Source: Crotophaga sulcirostris
Lineage: Eukaryota; Chordata; Aves; Cuculiformes; Crotophagidae
Direction of reading: 5' to 3'
DNA: 64,000 nucleotides
Assembly: GCA_013397455.1 (NCBI GenBank)
Contig: VYZB01000124.1
Location: forward strand, 637,408-701,407
Positions 25,831 to 36,520 of this stretch are shown in pieces (within the stretch, counting starts at the first letter, position 1; each line of letters starts with the position of its first letter). The notes beneath the pieces are model-generated. The model did no database searches. It saw only the letters and a list, made by a program, of their open reading frames with translations, and was not told the origin of the DNA. The position numbers and the translations under genes are program-made.

Positions 25831-28299
25831 ACCAAAACCCAAACTTTACATAACCATCCTTCCCCAAAAGTACTAGAAATCCCAGATGTAATTCTCATCA
25901 TTGTTTGAGCCAAGTAGAAGCAGCCTCATCAGAATATAAATAGAAAGCAACTTCCAGTGCAGGAATACACACTAAACTACAAACAGACAGTATCTAGGAT
26001 AATGCAGCCCAAAGGAACTGCACATTCCTGGAGTCAGTTGGTTTCAATACGGGGAAAAAGTTGGTTCATTAAAGAGTTGCAGATTTTTTTAAAACAGTTT
26101 CATCACTTTGGATGCACTCCCCGCTCTACCCTGTAGAGAATGGCCATAACGCTTTTGTAATCATTAAAATGGACTGTGGCTCTGGAAAACACTCAAAGAA
26201 TAATGATATTTGGCTGAAAAGTTACAGAGAATGACATGTTCCACAATTTTACAAGGACTTTTACAGTGTCCCAACTTTTAGATAACAAAGTGTCAATAAA
26301 ATAAAGCTGTAACTTTAGAATGAGCGCTGGCTCCTTCCTGAATTAGACAGAACCACCGCCTAATTAAATTAGAGAGTACTTTTGTTCCTGCTGGAGATTA
26401 GCCTTACCCTAAGAGAACACCACTACAAAGAGGTACAATTACTGTCAGCCATTAGTAATTTATAACATCCTGCACTTACAAAGCTATCAATGCTCAGTTG
26501 CTGGTTACTCACTGCTTCACATCACCTGTGACCACATCTTAGGAAATAATAATTTCAACACATTTATAATTTTTTACAACTAAAATTAGAAAATCATAAC
26601 TCCATTTTTAGACAACGTCAAGCTCAATATAAACTTTGTGCCAGTCAGTTGATTTATGCACATAATTACCCTGATTGTACAAGCACATACGTGAAACAGG
26701 CTGTAAAATCTGACTCAAACAACTCAAATTATTTTTTAATTTGTATTACCTTTTATTATCTCACAAAGCTTCAGGAGCACACCTCTGGCTGGTTGTTTCT
26801 GAACCAGCTACAGAAAACAAGACATTTAGATAGCTGAGTTTCAGAAATGAAATATTCACTACCTCTGACTGGAAAGGTTCTTTCAGTATCTGCGTGTGCA
26901 TGAGGAAGTTCTTACACCATTTGTTCTTTAAATCATAATCTGAACTAGCCCACTGATTTTACTTCAGAAACTCGAGAGACTTGAGCAAATGCTTGCCATG
27001 GATTCCCTCCTGTATTCCCCACACAAAGTAATCATTTCTTAAAACTCTACACTGCAACACAGGCACCAAAAGGTAGTTAACAGTGCATCATTTTCCTTTG
27101 CTGTCTCATCACATAGGTTATCAACTCCTCATCCCTTTTTATCCAAATACTGAGAGCTTGGTCTAGGCAGAGGAAAATAAAAATTAGAATTAGTAGGGAA
27201 ATGCAACACCTGTGAATGTAGTTTATGGAGAACTCATTTTCTCAGTAACTTAATAGTTGATATGCATGCACCCTGTTCCACAGCATCGCCCTTAAACCTA
27301 AGGGGTGCAGAGAACAATAATTAACATAGCAAGCAGTAATGAGGTGTGTTGCCAAGTGACTTTGTCTGAAGTGTCTTCACCTGACAGATGCTGCCGGTAG
27401 AGAAAATCAGATTAGCACAAAACTGGAAGTAAGACGGGGTACAGACCTACTAAATACAGCCTAAGAAGTTGATATTCCTTCCATGTAATACTTTCCAATT
27501 CAGGATATTTCAGCTACAGCTTATACCAGGCACTGTTTAATTAACATTCCCTCACAAGTCCTTTATTAAATAAGCAGACTTGACGTAAGGACTAAACAGC
27601 TTCCAGGACTGGATCCAAGAAACTTTTAAGCACATGTCAAGCAACGAGCGAAAAGCCCACTCTGGTCTAAGTCAGGTCCAAAATTTAAGAAACTAGATGT
27701 TCAGCATTACAGGATGAAGGAAAGCAGAGAGGGTGTTAACAGTCAATGTTAAATTTCTGTGACAGTGACACACAGCAGCCAGGTGAGTCGCTTCTCATAT
27801 CCTACCTTTTACTGCAGTTTCCCACCTTCAAGACTTCTCCGTCACTACAAATGAGTGCTCCTGGGAACCAGAAGTTCATAGATGTTTCATCTTTATATAG
27901 AAGGATACAACACCCCCACAGCTTTCCTACACTGTTCAGACTGTTATTAAGGAACCACACCCTGGGTCAACTGTGAGAGTCCCGGTTACAAAGGAAGCCT
28001 GCAACAGTTGTACTAAGCTCTCACACACGGGTGGCCCAGTAAGGGTGATGTGCACTCACATCTCAAAAAGCCATCATCTCCACTGTTTGACTGTGCTGAA
28101 CAGCACACAAAGGAACACCATCTTTCAAGGCAAGCAGCTGCACATGGAGCATAAAGCTGCAAATCATCAAGTAATTTAATTGTTTTTTATGACCGTGCTT
28201 GTAAGTTGTTATTCCATAACAAACTTTTCCTGTTAAATACATGGCCCTAAAACATCACCATTACAGGGTTACTGCAGAGTCACAGCTTACAGTTTCACG

Positions 28300-28545
28300 G
28301 TATAAGCAGGTTGGAAGAGACCTCTGAGATCATCAAGTCCAACCTATAAGCCAACAAGCCAACACTAACACCAACTCATCACCTAAACCATGGCACTGAG
28401 TGCCTCATCCAATCTTCCCTTAAACACATCAAGGGTCGGCGACTCCACCACCTCCCTGGGCAGCGCATTCCAGTGGCCAATCACCCTTTCAGTGTAGAAC
28501 TTCTTCCTAACATCAAGTCTAAGTCCATCCTGACCAAACCCTCAC
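28300..28545 (-). mobile_element. CR1 LINE 3' fragment in NADK intron 1
   Basis: GTTGGAAGAGACCTCTGAGA, ATCATCAAGTCCAACC, GACTCCACCACCTCCCTGGG and AGTGTAGAACTTCTTCCTAA are CR1 3'UTR phrases in reverse complement. The 5' end is truncated and the terminal octamer repeat is lost. Confidence 0.88.
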
Positions 28546-29162
28546 ACTGCTTCTAACATAGCTCCACAACCACAGCACTTCTATTAAATTCTTAAAAATT
28601 GCATCTGTCATACAAATCTCCTCATTTTGTACCTTATTATCAACTTCACATTAGGGCATAAGATACCAATGTCATATCCAAAATGTTAATCCCTTAATTC
28701 TGGGGAAAAGTTTTTTTATTATTATATTTTGCTGAAAAAAGCCCTACAGAAGTCGTTATGCCTATATGACTCCATTCCTAGGGCGCCAAACCTCCTCTAG
28801 ACAAAAAATAAAGGAACAACTGAGTCAGGCAGATAAAGCTTTTCAGTTTAGTTTAGAACTTCATGTCCCAGAGTGCCCGAAGAAAATAAACTAAAGTAAC
28901 ATTCCCTATTGAAATCCAGCAGCCTGACAGCAGCAGCGTGGTTTTTTGGTTACATACTCCAGCGCTGCTGTTCCTACTGAAAACGGGTTAGTATGACACT
29001 CACGTGTTGAATTCCAGGGAAAACAAGCCCAGTTGTTAACTCCTCTGCTTCAGAACCACCACCACGGCACAGGCACTACTAACCAAAACCTTCCCTCCAC
29101 GCAGACACCGGGATGTCAAGGCTGAAAAACGAGGAGGCGGATCGCACCCACCCGATGTACCA

Positions 29163-29550
29163 GACCACAGAATCGCTCGGCTGGAAAAGACCTTTGAGAT
29201 CATCGAGCCCAACCGTCCCTGTCCACTGCTAAACCAGATCCCCCAGCACCTCACCTACCGCTTTTTAAACCTCTCCAGGGATGGGGACTCCACCACCGCC
29301 CTGGGCAGCTGTGCCAGCGCCTGACAACCCTTTCAATGAAGAAATTTCTCCTGATAGCCAATCTGAACCTGCCCTGGCACAACTTGAGGACGTTTCCTCT
29401 CCTTCTGTAACTTGTTTCTTAGGAGAAGACACCAACCCCCACCTCACCACAGCCTCCTTCCAGGCAGCTGGAGGTCTCCCCTCAGCCTCCTTTTCTCCAG
29501 GCCAAACAACCCCAGCTCCCTCAGCCGCTCCTCACAACACTTGGGCTCCA
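29163..29550 (-). mobile_element. CR1 LINE 3' fragment beside the NADK promoter
   Basis: CAGAATCGCTCGGCTGGAAA, CTTTGAGATCATCGAGCCCA, GGGATGGGGACTCCACCACC and the CTCCAGGCCAAACAACCCCA phrase mark a longer CR1 3' fragment, antisense on the plus strand. It abuts the CpG island and explains the open frame found there. Confidence 0.88.
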
Positions 29551-29759
29551 GCCCCCCCCCAGCCCCATTCCCGTTCTCTGGCGGCCCGAACCAAGAGGCT
29601 TTGCCCGTTATCCTCTCGGGTTTGCCGGCGTTACCTCAGGAGGCCCCGGAGCCCGCGGGACCCGAGCGGCCCCGTCAGGCACAGGCGCCCCCTCCCCTCA
29701 CAGGAGGCCGCTCGGCCAGGCCAAGCTTCGTCCCCCGTCCCTCGTCACCCCCAACTCAC

Positions 29760-29939
29760 CGCGGCCCCGGCAGCTGCTCTCCCCTCGCCCGGCCCCCTGT
29801 CCCTTCAGAGGCCGGCCCGGCGGCCCCGGCGGTGGTGGCGGCGGCTGCTCCCGGGCAGTGAGCGGGGCCGAGGGACCCCGCGCGCCTCCATCCTCCTCTC
29901 CCCGCCTCCTCGGGGCGGGGGGGAGCGCGCGGGGGGGGG
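29760..29939 (-). other. NADK: NADK noncoding exon 1 (3' part; 5' part in gap)
   Basis: The minus strand reads GGGGCCGCG|GTGAGTTGGG, a near-ideal donor with exon end at 29760. The exon upstream is GC-rich 5'UTR and runs into the gap. An upstream ATG at 29889-29891 opens a 28-codon frame that closes at 29805, well before the donor, so it would be a self-contained uORF if transcription starts upstream of it. The exon is inferred from the splice site and position only. Confidence 0.6.
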
Positions 29940-30284
29940 NNNNNNNNNNNNNNNNNNNNNNNNNNNNNNNNNNNNNNNNNNNNNNNNNNNNNNNNNNNNN
30001 NNNNNNNNNNNNNNNNNNNNNNNNNNNNNNNNNNNNNNNNNNNNNNNNNNNNNNNNNNNNNNNNNNNNNNNNNNNNNNNNNNNNNNNNNNNNNNNNNNNN
30101 NNNNNNNNNNNNNNNNNNNNNNNNNNNNNNNNNNNNNNNNNNNNNNNNNNNNNNNNNNNNNNNNNNNNNNNNNNNNNNNNNNNNNNNNNNNNNNNNNNNN
30201 NNNNNNNNNNNNNNNNNNNNNNNNNNNNNNNNNNNNNNNNNNNNNNNNNNNNNNNNNNNNNNNNNNNNNNNNNNNNNNNNNNNN
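29940..30284. other. Assembly gap (345 N)
   Basis: A run of N inside the GC-rich island, preceded by a G homopolymer. High GC sequence is a common cause of such gaps. Open frames running through it are not meaningful. Confidence 1.
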
Positions 30285-30305
30285 CCGCCGCCGGGGAGGG
30301 AGCAG

Positions 30306-30317
30306 TGCGCATGCGCA
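30306..30317. promoter_or_regulatory. NRF1-type site
   Basis: TGCGCATGCGCA is a perfect palindromic match to the NRF1 consensus, on the distal shoulder of the NADK island. A second copy lies 84 bases further on. Confidence 0.7.
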
Positions 30318-30400
30318 CACCTCCGTCCTTGCACATCGCTCCCTGCCACGGGGGCCCCCCCACGCGGACAGGGTGGGCGGGGCCACGGGCCTCCACGGCG

Positions 30401-30410
30401 GCGCATGCGC
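30401..30410. promoter_or_regulatory. Second NRF1-type site
   Basis: GCGCATGCGC followed by GG, the same palindromic core as the site at 30306. Confidence 0.65.
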
Positions 30411-30483
30411 GGCGGGCGCTGTCAGGGTCCCTGTTTGTGCCTGGATTTCTCCCGCTCGTTGTTTGTAATTAGGAATTACCTGG

Positions 30484-30870
30484 CGCTGTAACTCCAGGGA
30501 TGGAGACTCCACCAGTTCCCTGGGCAGCCTCTGCCACTGCTTCACCCCTCTTTTCGTGAAGAAATTTTTAATTTTCGCTCTAAACCTCCCCTGGCAAAAC
30601 TTGAGGCCATTTCCTCTCATCCTGTGCTGGGAGGAGAGCCCAGCACCCCCTCACCACAACCTCCCTTCCAGGAGCTGCAGAGAGCAATGGATCAGGGGCC
30701 TCCAAGCCCCATCCAACCTGGCCTGGAACACCTGCAGGGATGGGGCAGCCACCACTGCTCTGGGCCAGGGCCTCCCCACCCTCACAGCAAAACATTTCTT
30801 CCTCAGATCTCATCTCAATCTCCCCTCTTTCAGATTAAAACCATTCCCCCCTCATCCTTTCCCTGCACTC
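30484..30870 (-). mobile_element. CR1 3' fragments upstream of the NADK island
   Basis: GGGATGGAGACTCCACCAGT, GGGCAGCCTCTGCCACTGCT and GAAGAAATTTTTAATTTTCG are CR1. After about 30690 a second CR1 copy follows (CCAAGCCCCATCCAACCTGG, GGGATGGGGCAGCCACCACT, CCTCACAGCAAAACATTTCT). Two truncated copies therefore seem joined in the same orientation. Confidence 0.85.
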
Positions 30871-32056
30871 CTTGATAAAGCTGTAGTTGTTTACACAGAC
30901 TTTGCTCACACCCAGCTACCCTGCAAATACCGTCATGATCTTTAGTTAGATCATCAGGTAAATACTCTTTTCTGATGTAAAATTCCTGTTTGAGAACGCT
31001 ACCACCTTACTGCACTGGAATCGCTCTATCTCAACCACAAACAAGCTCCTGGAATGCAGGAAACCCTTTTCCAGTCTCTGCTTGGTCTGAAACCAAATTC
31101 CAAGCAAGGGTGGAAAAAATAAAAAGGCATTCAGATTCAGTGTGCCTGCTGTCTTAAAATATTAGGAACTTTGTCACAGACTTCAAGAGAGTCAGGCCCC
31201 TGCATAGATACCAACAAGAAAACAATCCTTCACCACTACCAGAACCAATTGGGTTTTCTAATTTCTAAATTGTGTTTCCAACCAATACTGCTTTCAAGAG
31301 ATCATAGACTCGTAGATGTAGCTCACTGTACTGTACATAAATTCACAAAGTGGGAACAAATTACATCATTTGAGAATGTGGCAATTTGGGATTTTTTTTT
31401 TTCTTCCTTTATGCAGAAATTTATGGTTTTGGGAAACTGGGGAGCTGCGAAGAAGTGGCAGTCAATAACTGGTTAGTCTAACTTGAAAAAAGAGGAAACA
31501 ATTGCTACATATGGGGAAATACCACAGGCAACATTACAGCACTCTCTAAAAAGAGCAGTATTTTGAGTCAGAAATGCTCTTTAATCCTTCTTCCAGACAA
31601 TGTTAGGAGCCCAGTCTGTGAGGAATCAGGGAAACAATACACACTGCTATGAATTTAATGATATCCTGGAGACTCAGTGTCTTTCAGGTGCTGAAAGAGA
31701 TGTTCAGACTGTAAAGGGAAGCCACAACATGACACCAAGAAGGACTATAGCACCACGTTTAAGAGAGCCAAAGCATTTGTCTTAAAAGCTGCAATAAAAC
31801 AACACATTCCAACCTGTCCATACCCAACTACCGACTACAGAAAGCTAACCAAGGCATACATTTTAATTTCAGTAGGCTTTTGGGATTATTTTTTTTCCAA
31901 ATTCATTAATGTGAAAGAGATAAAACACCACCAGAACCATTTCCCACAAGGATGCATTGGCTGTTAAAAAATAAACATTTGAAAGTGGCAGTTTCTGTTC
32001 CCACACACAGTAACTTCATGCAGTTGCTCAACATTTTGCAAGAGGCATGAACTCTG

Positions 32057-32166
32057 TGACGTGATGAACACTTATCCTTATTAATTGGTGGAGATAAGAC
32101 TGCTAATCATTTAGGCCTATCCTATTTATAAAAGGGCTACAGTTAGAACGGCAGCTCTGAGCTGCC
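32057..32166 (+). promoter_or_regulatory. TATA-type promoter-like cluster
   Basis: In order on the plus strand: TGACGTGA (CRE-like, 32057-32064), CTTATC (inverse GATA, 32071-32076), AGATAAG (GATA, 32092-32098), CTATTTATAA (MEF2-type, 32122-32131) overlapping TATAAAAGG (TATA box, 32127-32135). About 20 bases after the TATA box comes a perfect dyad GGCAGCTC-T-GAGCTGCC at 32150-32166, near where a start would fall. No coding exon is evident downstream, so a noncoding transcript or a chance cluster is possible. Confidence 0.35.
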
Positions 32167-33518
32167 CAGGTTCAGCAGCGACCTTGGAAGCTCTGCTCGC
32201 TGTTCTGGATGAACAAAACAGACTGACAGGCAGCTCCTGTCTTCTGCAGACTGAAGTGCCATGAAAAGCAGAAGTGTCTTATCTCACTTCCGAGCATGCC
32301 CTCCCTAACCCCACGCTCAGAACAGTGCAGCTCTGCACTCTAACCCAGGTTGTGCTTCCTTTCTCCCAGGGAAGACATTGGGGAAGAATAAAGAGAAACA
32401 CTGGCTGTAACATTGAGAAATAAGTGTAAAAACATGCAGCATTTTTTTTTCTCCTGAGCCTCTCAGTTCTGTGAAAGATAATTTGACTAGATTTTGATTA
32501 ACAAAAGAAATAAGTTAACAAAAATGCTATTGCTTAACTAATTGGACAGAATTCTGTCTCTGTCTGCTGTAGAGAGGCTCTGTTCAGTCTCCATCGACAA
32601 CCCAAACCCACCTTCAGCAGGAGGTGTTTCCACCGAACAGGAAATTGTCTCTGTTACCACCTAACAGGGTCTAAGAACATAGTTCATACCTCTGAAACTT
32701 AATTTCTGTCTCTGGTGACTCAGAATTCTTGAGGAACCATGACAAATAAAAATGTAACAAAGTTTAAATTCTGATGAAAATGGTGGCACATGAGTGTGAC
32801 AAATAACCTGACTATCAGTGGTCACAAACTAAAAGCCACTGACATAAAAACAGAGAAATGTATGTCACAGCATTGCGTTCATTATTCAGGCTGATTACAG
32901 ACACTTCCAATCATTATGTAAATGTCATTATCCCGATTTTAAAGACTCAGCTAGATTACTTGACTTGCATAAGGGTTAAAAAATCTGTGGCACAGCTGAG
33001 ATAAGCGATCAGCAATGTTGGCATGTAGCCCCACACTCAATCCACTTGACAATACAGATTGTCTTTGATAATGTCAGGATAGGATTGAGAGCTGTTGGCA
33101 GCCAGTAAAGAAAACTTAGGTAATAGGGAGTGGAGAAGTTCTGGAGAAATCTGACGTGGAATAGTACCAAATAGGCACCCAGAACTTACCTTCTGTTTCA
33201 CAGCAGGATACAGAGCAACAAGAGACACCTATGGAGAATGGCTTGGGATACAGCTTGGGGTGTTTGGGGAGGTGTTCCTGTGCCATGCCCTGCGTGACTA
33301 ATAGAGTTTGGTTTTCTGCCTTCAAAACAGATAAAAACAATTACTTCCCTCTTTATCAAACTTGTCAAGACTGTAATCTCCCTGGAAATACCTCTTTGCA
33401 TGCACCCAAGAAGCACGCAGTCCATGTTTTATGGATTTCCCATTGTTACCCTAACACAAATAAGAAATAAAACCCAACTCTACTTATGACACCATTTTAC
33501 CATTTGCAGACCTGGCAA

Positions 33519-33572
33519 TTCTATTTAGGAGAGTTCTTGGTTCACAAGAGACCTTGGTTCTATTTAGGAGAG
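33519..33572. repeat. Short direct repeat, 39-base period
   Basis: TTCTATTTAGGAGAG occurs at 33519-33533 and again at 33558-33572. CTTGGTTC is also repeated in between, suggesting a small local duplication. Confidence 0.8.
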
Positions 33573-36436
33573 CAACTTGATTAACTGGCAAATTCAAAGC
33601 TTCCAGTTGCTTTGGTTTCCCTGAAAAAGACAGAATAAGGTGTTGGATAAGCAAGCACACGGCTGCAGCACTGAATTCCAAGCCCAGGTACTACCTAGGT
33701 GTGCAGTCCAGAGGAATTAATTCTGTTTTCTGCAGGTTCCCTCTAAAATCAGACAGCCCTTAAACCTTTACTAAACCAAACTTTCTCATTGACAAGGCCA
33801 ACATAGTCCACAGTTCCAGCTGGAAAGTATAAAGGGAACTCTAGGGAGAAACTTCTCTTGGTTTTCTGTTAAATACCTTTGCCCTGACTGTTTGAAGGGG
33901 TCTGGGCAATTGCAGTTGCTACCTACCCCCAAACCACTAGTGCTTCCAAAATTTGTCATAGGAATATGGGACAGATCTCAGAATCCAGCCCAATGAAATT
34001 CTAGTGCTCTCTCAGTATTTTAAGGAAACTGGCTTTTTTGTATCACCTAGGCTATCATCAGAACACACCTCACCACCATAACAAACAGCTAAAACATACT
34101 AAAATTCCAACTTCAAATAATAGTTGGCTTTTGATATCAGGTGGATCTGGTTGTTCTGGGCCCTTTACGTGCTAGAAGCCACCCAAGGCAAATGAGATAA
34201 ATAAACACCTTATTGTAATACCAGAGGAAGTTGGGTCACAAGCTTTCATAACTGCCCAAACTTTGACAACAGTCTGGTGAGAACCAGAGTAAGATTGTTC
34301 CTTTACATGCAATTCCTCTTTGTTGACATGTGTTATCAGTCACGTTGACATCTGGAGACCGTTGTGCAGCAATGGGATGATTTTAAATAGCAAGAGGCAC
34401 AAGTGCAACAAGTGACATGAAAAGTGAAATGGCCAAGCTAGCAAGGTTTAGCAAGTCAAAGAACTACCACCTCAGGCTTTTCTTGCCTAAGTGCTGCACA
34501 GGTATTAAATAGCATGTTCTTGTTCCAAAGAGGAAGTAGATGGAAGACTCACTGTTATGTCTAGGTTACCACAACAAAATCTTATCACATAGGTGACTAC
34601 AGTAAGTACCAAGGGGTCAGACCACACACGTTAATTACCGCAATGCAGCTGATTCTGCTTAGGTCATTATGACTTAGCACTTACATTTTGACTCTGAAAG
34701 TCGGTAGGGAACCATTTGCAGCTTGGTCATTAACAAAAATTTCCTTGCAGCCCTAAGACGTTGCAGTTCTAAGTCCAAGAGCTTTGTTGTCCACGATCAG
34801 CAAAGTTATTGGTATCTTCTTCCTACATGGCTCTAAAGTTCTTGGAAGTGCATGCTTCTTCGCAGGGGTTGGCTTATCAGACAGTGCACTCTTATATTAA
34901 ACACTGTTAAAAAACCAACCAAACAGGAGTCCATTTTAAATCCCATCCCTGGATTTAAAAAGTTACTTTTCCTCTGTTACTTTTTCCTGTAAAAGAGGTT
35001 CTTTGTTCCTTTGACCTTTAGGTTCGTGCTGTCTTATGAGTTATCCCATAGCATGAGGAAGAATTCTAACCAGTGACGTGGTGTTACCGTGCCTTGTTTG
35101 TCAGTTTTGTTGATAAACCTAAAAGCTTGATGGAAGAACTTCAAAATTAAGTGTTTGAATCCTGATTTGCTGACAATGGCCTTATGGAGCCAGCTTGGTT
35201 TTCACTGAGAGGTGAGCCAAACTAAAGCCAATGCCAACACAAGGTGGACTTGAAAGGACAGAATTAATGCTTGGGAAAATCTATGTGAACAAATATAATT
35301 CTGAAAACAGAAACATATAAAACCAATTGATGTGATCAGTACAACACAAATGCAGAGGAAACCAGACTAGAATTCAAAAGCTTCAATGTAAGATGGGATT
35401 AATTCTGAATATAAGCCTTACATCACACCCTTCTAACTGTCAAAAACAAAAATTAAAAGAGGCCAGTCTCTGCCAACCACTGGTTCATTTACATTAGAAT
35501 TCTCTATACCCCAGCATTATTAACATTCTTCTTTTCATGTATTCAGCTCCCTTGTATTTTGCAGATGCTCAGATCACAGATGCATTTGAAAACCTTCCCA
35601 TTCAAATCCTTTGTTCTAGCTCTCAGAAAGCCACAGAAAGGTGATGAAGATATCCTCTTCCTTTGCCAAAAAGGAAATATACCTACCAAATACCCCATAT
35701 TGAAAGAACAGCTTGCTCTGTAGTTAAATGATCCTTCTCTTCATAGAAAAGAGCAAGGTAATTTTTCAGATGAAAGAGTGACACACTCAAGGGATCTGCA
35801 CCTGCACTTACAATAGCCTGGGTAAAATTACTGGTCCTGCTACCTCAGACAGAAGGCTTTGAGTGACTGTGGGCCCCAGTGAAACCTATCCTTTCCCTAA
35901 GACATCTGCGCTAGGAAAATACCAGAATGAAGCACTGGCCTGTTCTTGCAGGGCTGACTTGTTCTGGTTACTAACTAGCTCTGCTCAGGCTCCCGTTTAC
36001 CTTCCCTCTCCATTCAGATGATTTTCCTAATTCGGCAATCAGGCAGCTATTTGAAAAAAATAGTAACTAAAATACCATCCAAAAGAACATCCATGCGTAC
36101 TGCCATCTCCTGCCAGAGCTATGTCTCTGCCTCATTACCCCAGGTAACCCTCTATTCCTTAAATACTTTTTGATTCCCTAAATTCTTTTTAAACCTCACA
36201 GATACATTTTAGCTTCCTGTGTTTGCTGATTTCCCCCTCTGCTGCTGGAGAACAAAGTTTCCAGGGTTCCCAGTTCTGGCAGTGTTCCCCAGTAGCATGG
36301 CTGATCCTGAGTCACACTTTCTCTTCCTGTTTTGTCTCCATGTGTTCTTCTGTCGTGAGACAGCAGGTGAGTTATTCAGAAAACATTTTGGTAACCAGGT
36401 CAGAAACGTAATATTTATAACTCTATTATTGAACAA

Positions 36437-36520
36437 CTCCTAATCATAGGGAAGTAGGGCTAGGTGACACCTCAGGAGGTCAAGCATGCCTCTGCCCCAA
36501 GGCAGGATCACTTTTATCCA
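36437..36520 (-). mobile_element. Old CR1 remnant
   Basis: ATCATAGGGAAGTAGGGCTA, GGTGACACCTCAGGAGGTCA and CTGCCCCAAGGCAGGATCA follow the reverse complement of a CR1 3' end with many substitutions. Confidence 0.6.

Larger units (their letters stand above)
25382..29759 (-). other. NADK: NADK intron 1
   Basis: Inferred from the exon 1 donor at 29760/29759 (GCG|GTGAGT) and the acceptor before the start codon at 25382-25383. It holds an old CR1 fragment near 25.7 kb and two younger CR1 3' fragments at 28.3 and 29.2 kb. I see nothing else. Confidence 0.75.
29560..30425 (-). promoter_or_regulatory. NADK: NADK CpG-island promoter (interrupted by gap)
   Basis: Dense CpG and GC boxes flank the unsequenced gap on both sides. 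It sits upstream of the first NADK coding exon and contains a strong minus-strand donor. On its distal side are two palindromic NRF1-type sites. This is a typical TATA-less housekeeping promoter. The start site itself probably lies in or next to the gap. Confidence 0.85.

Noticed and set aside
29281..30468. Long plus-strand open frame (395 codons)
   Set aside because: It runs through the N gap and through CR1 and CpG-island sequence; composition is Pro/Arg/Ser-rich as expected from GC-rich DNA.
29698..30620. Minus-strand open frames through the gap
   Set aside because: They also depend on the run of N and the GC-rich island; the real NADK start is in the exon at 25208-25381.
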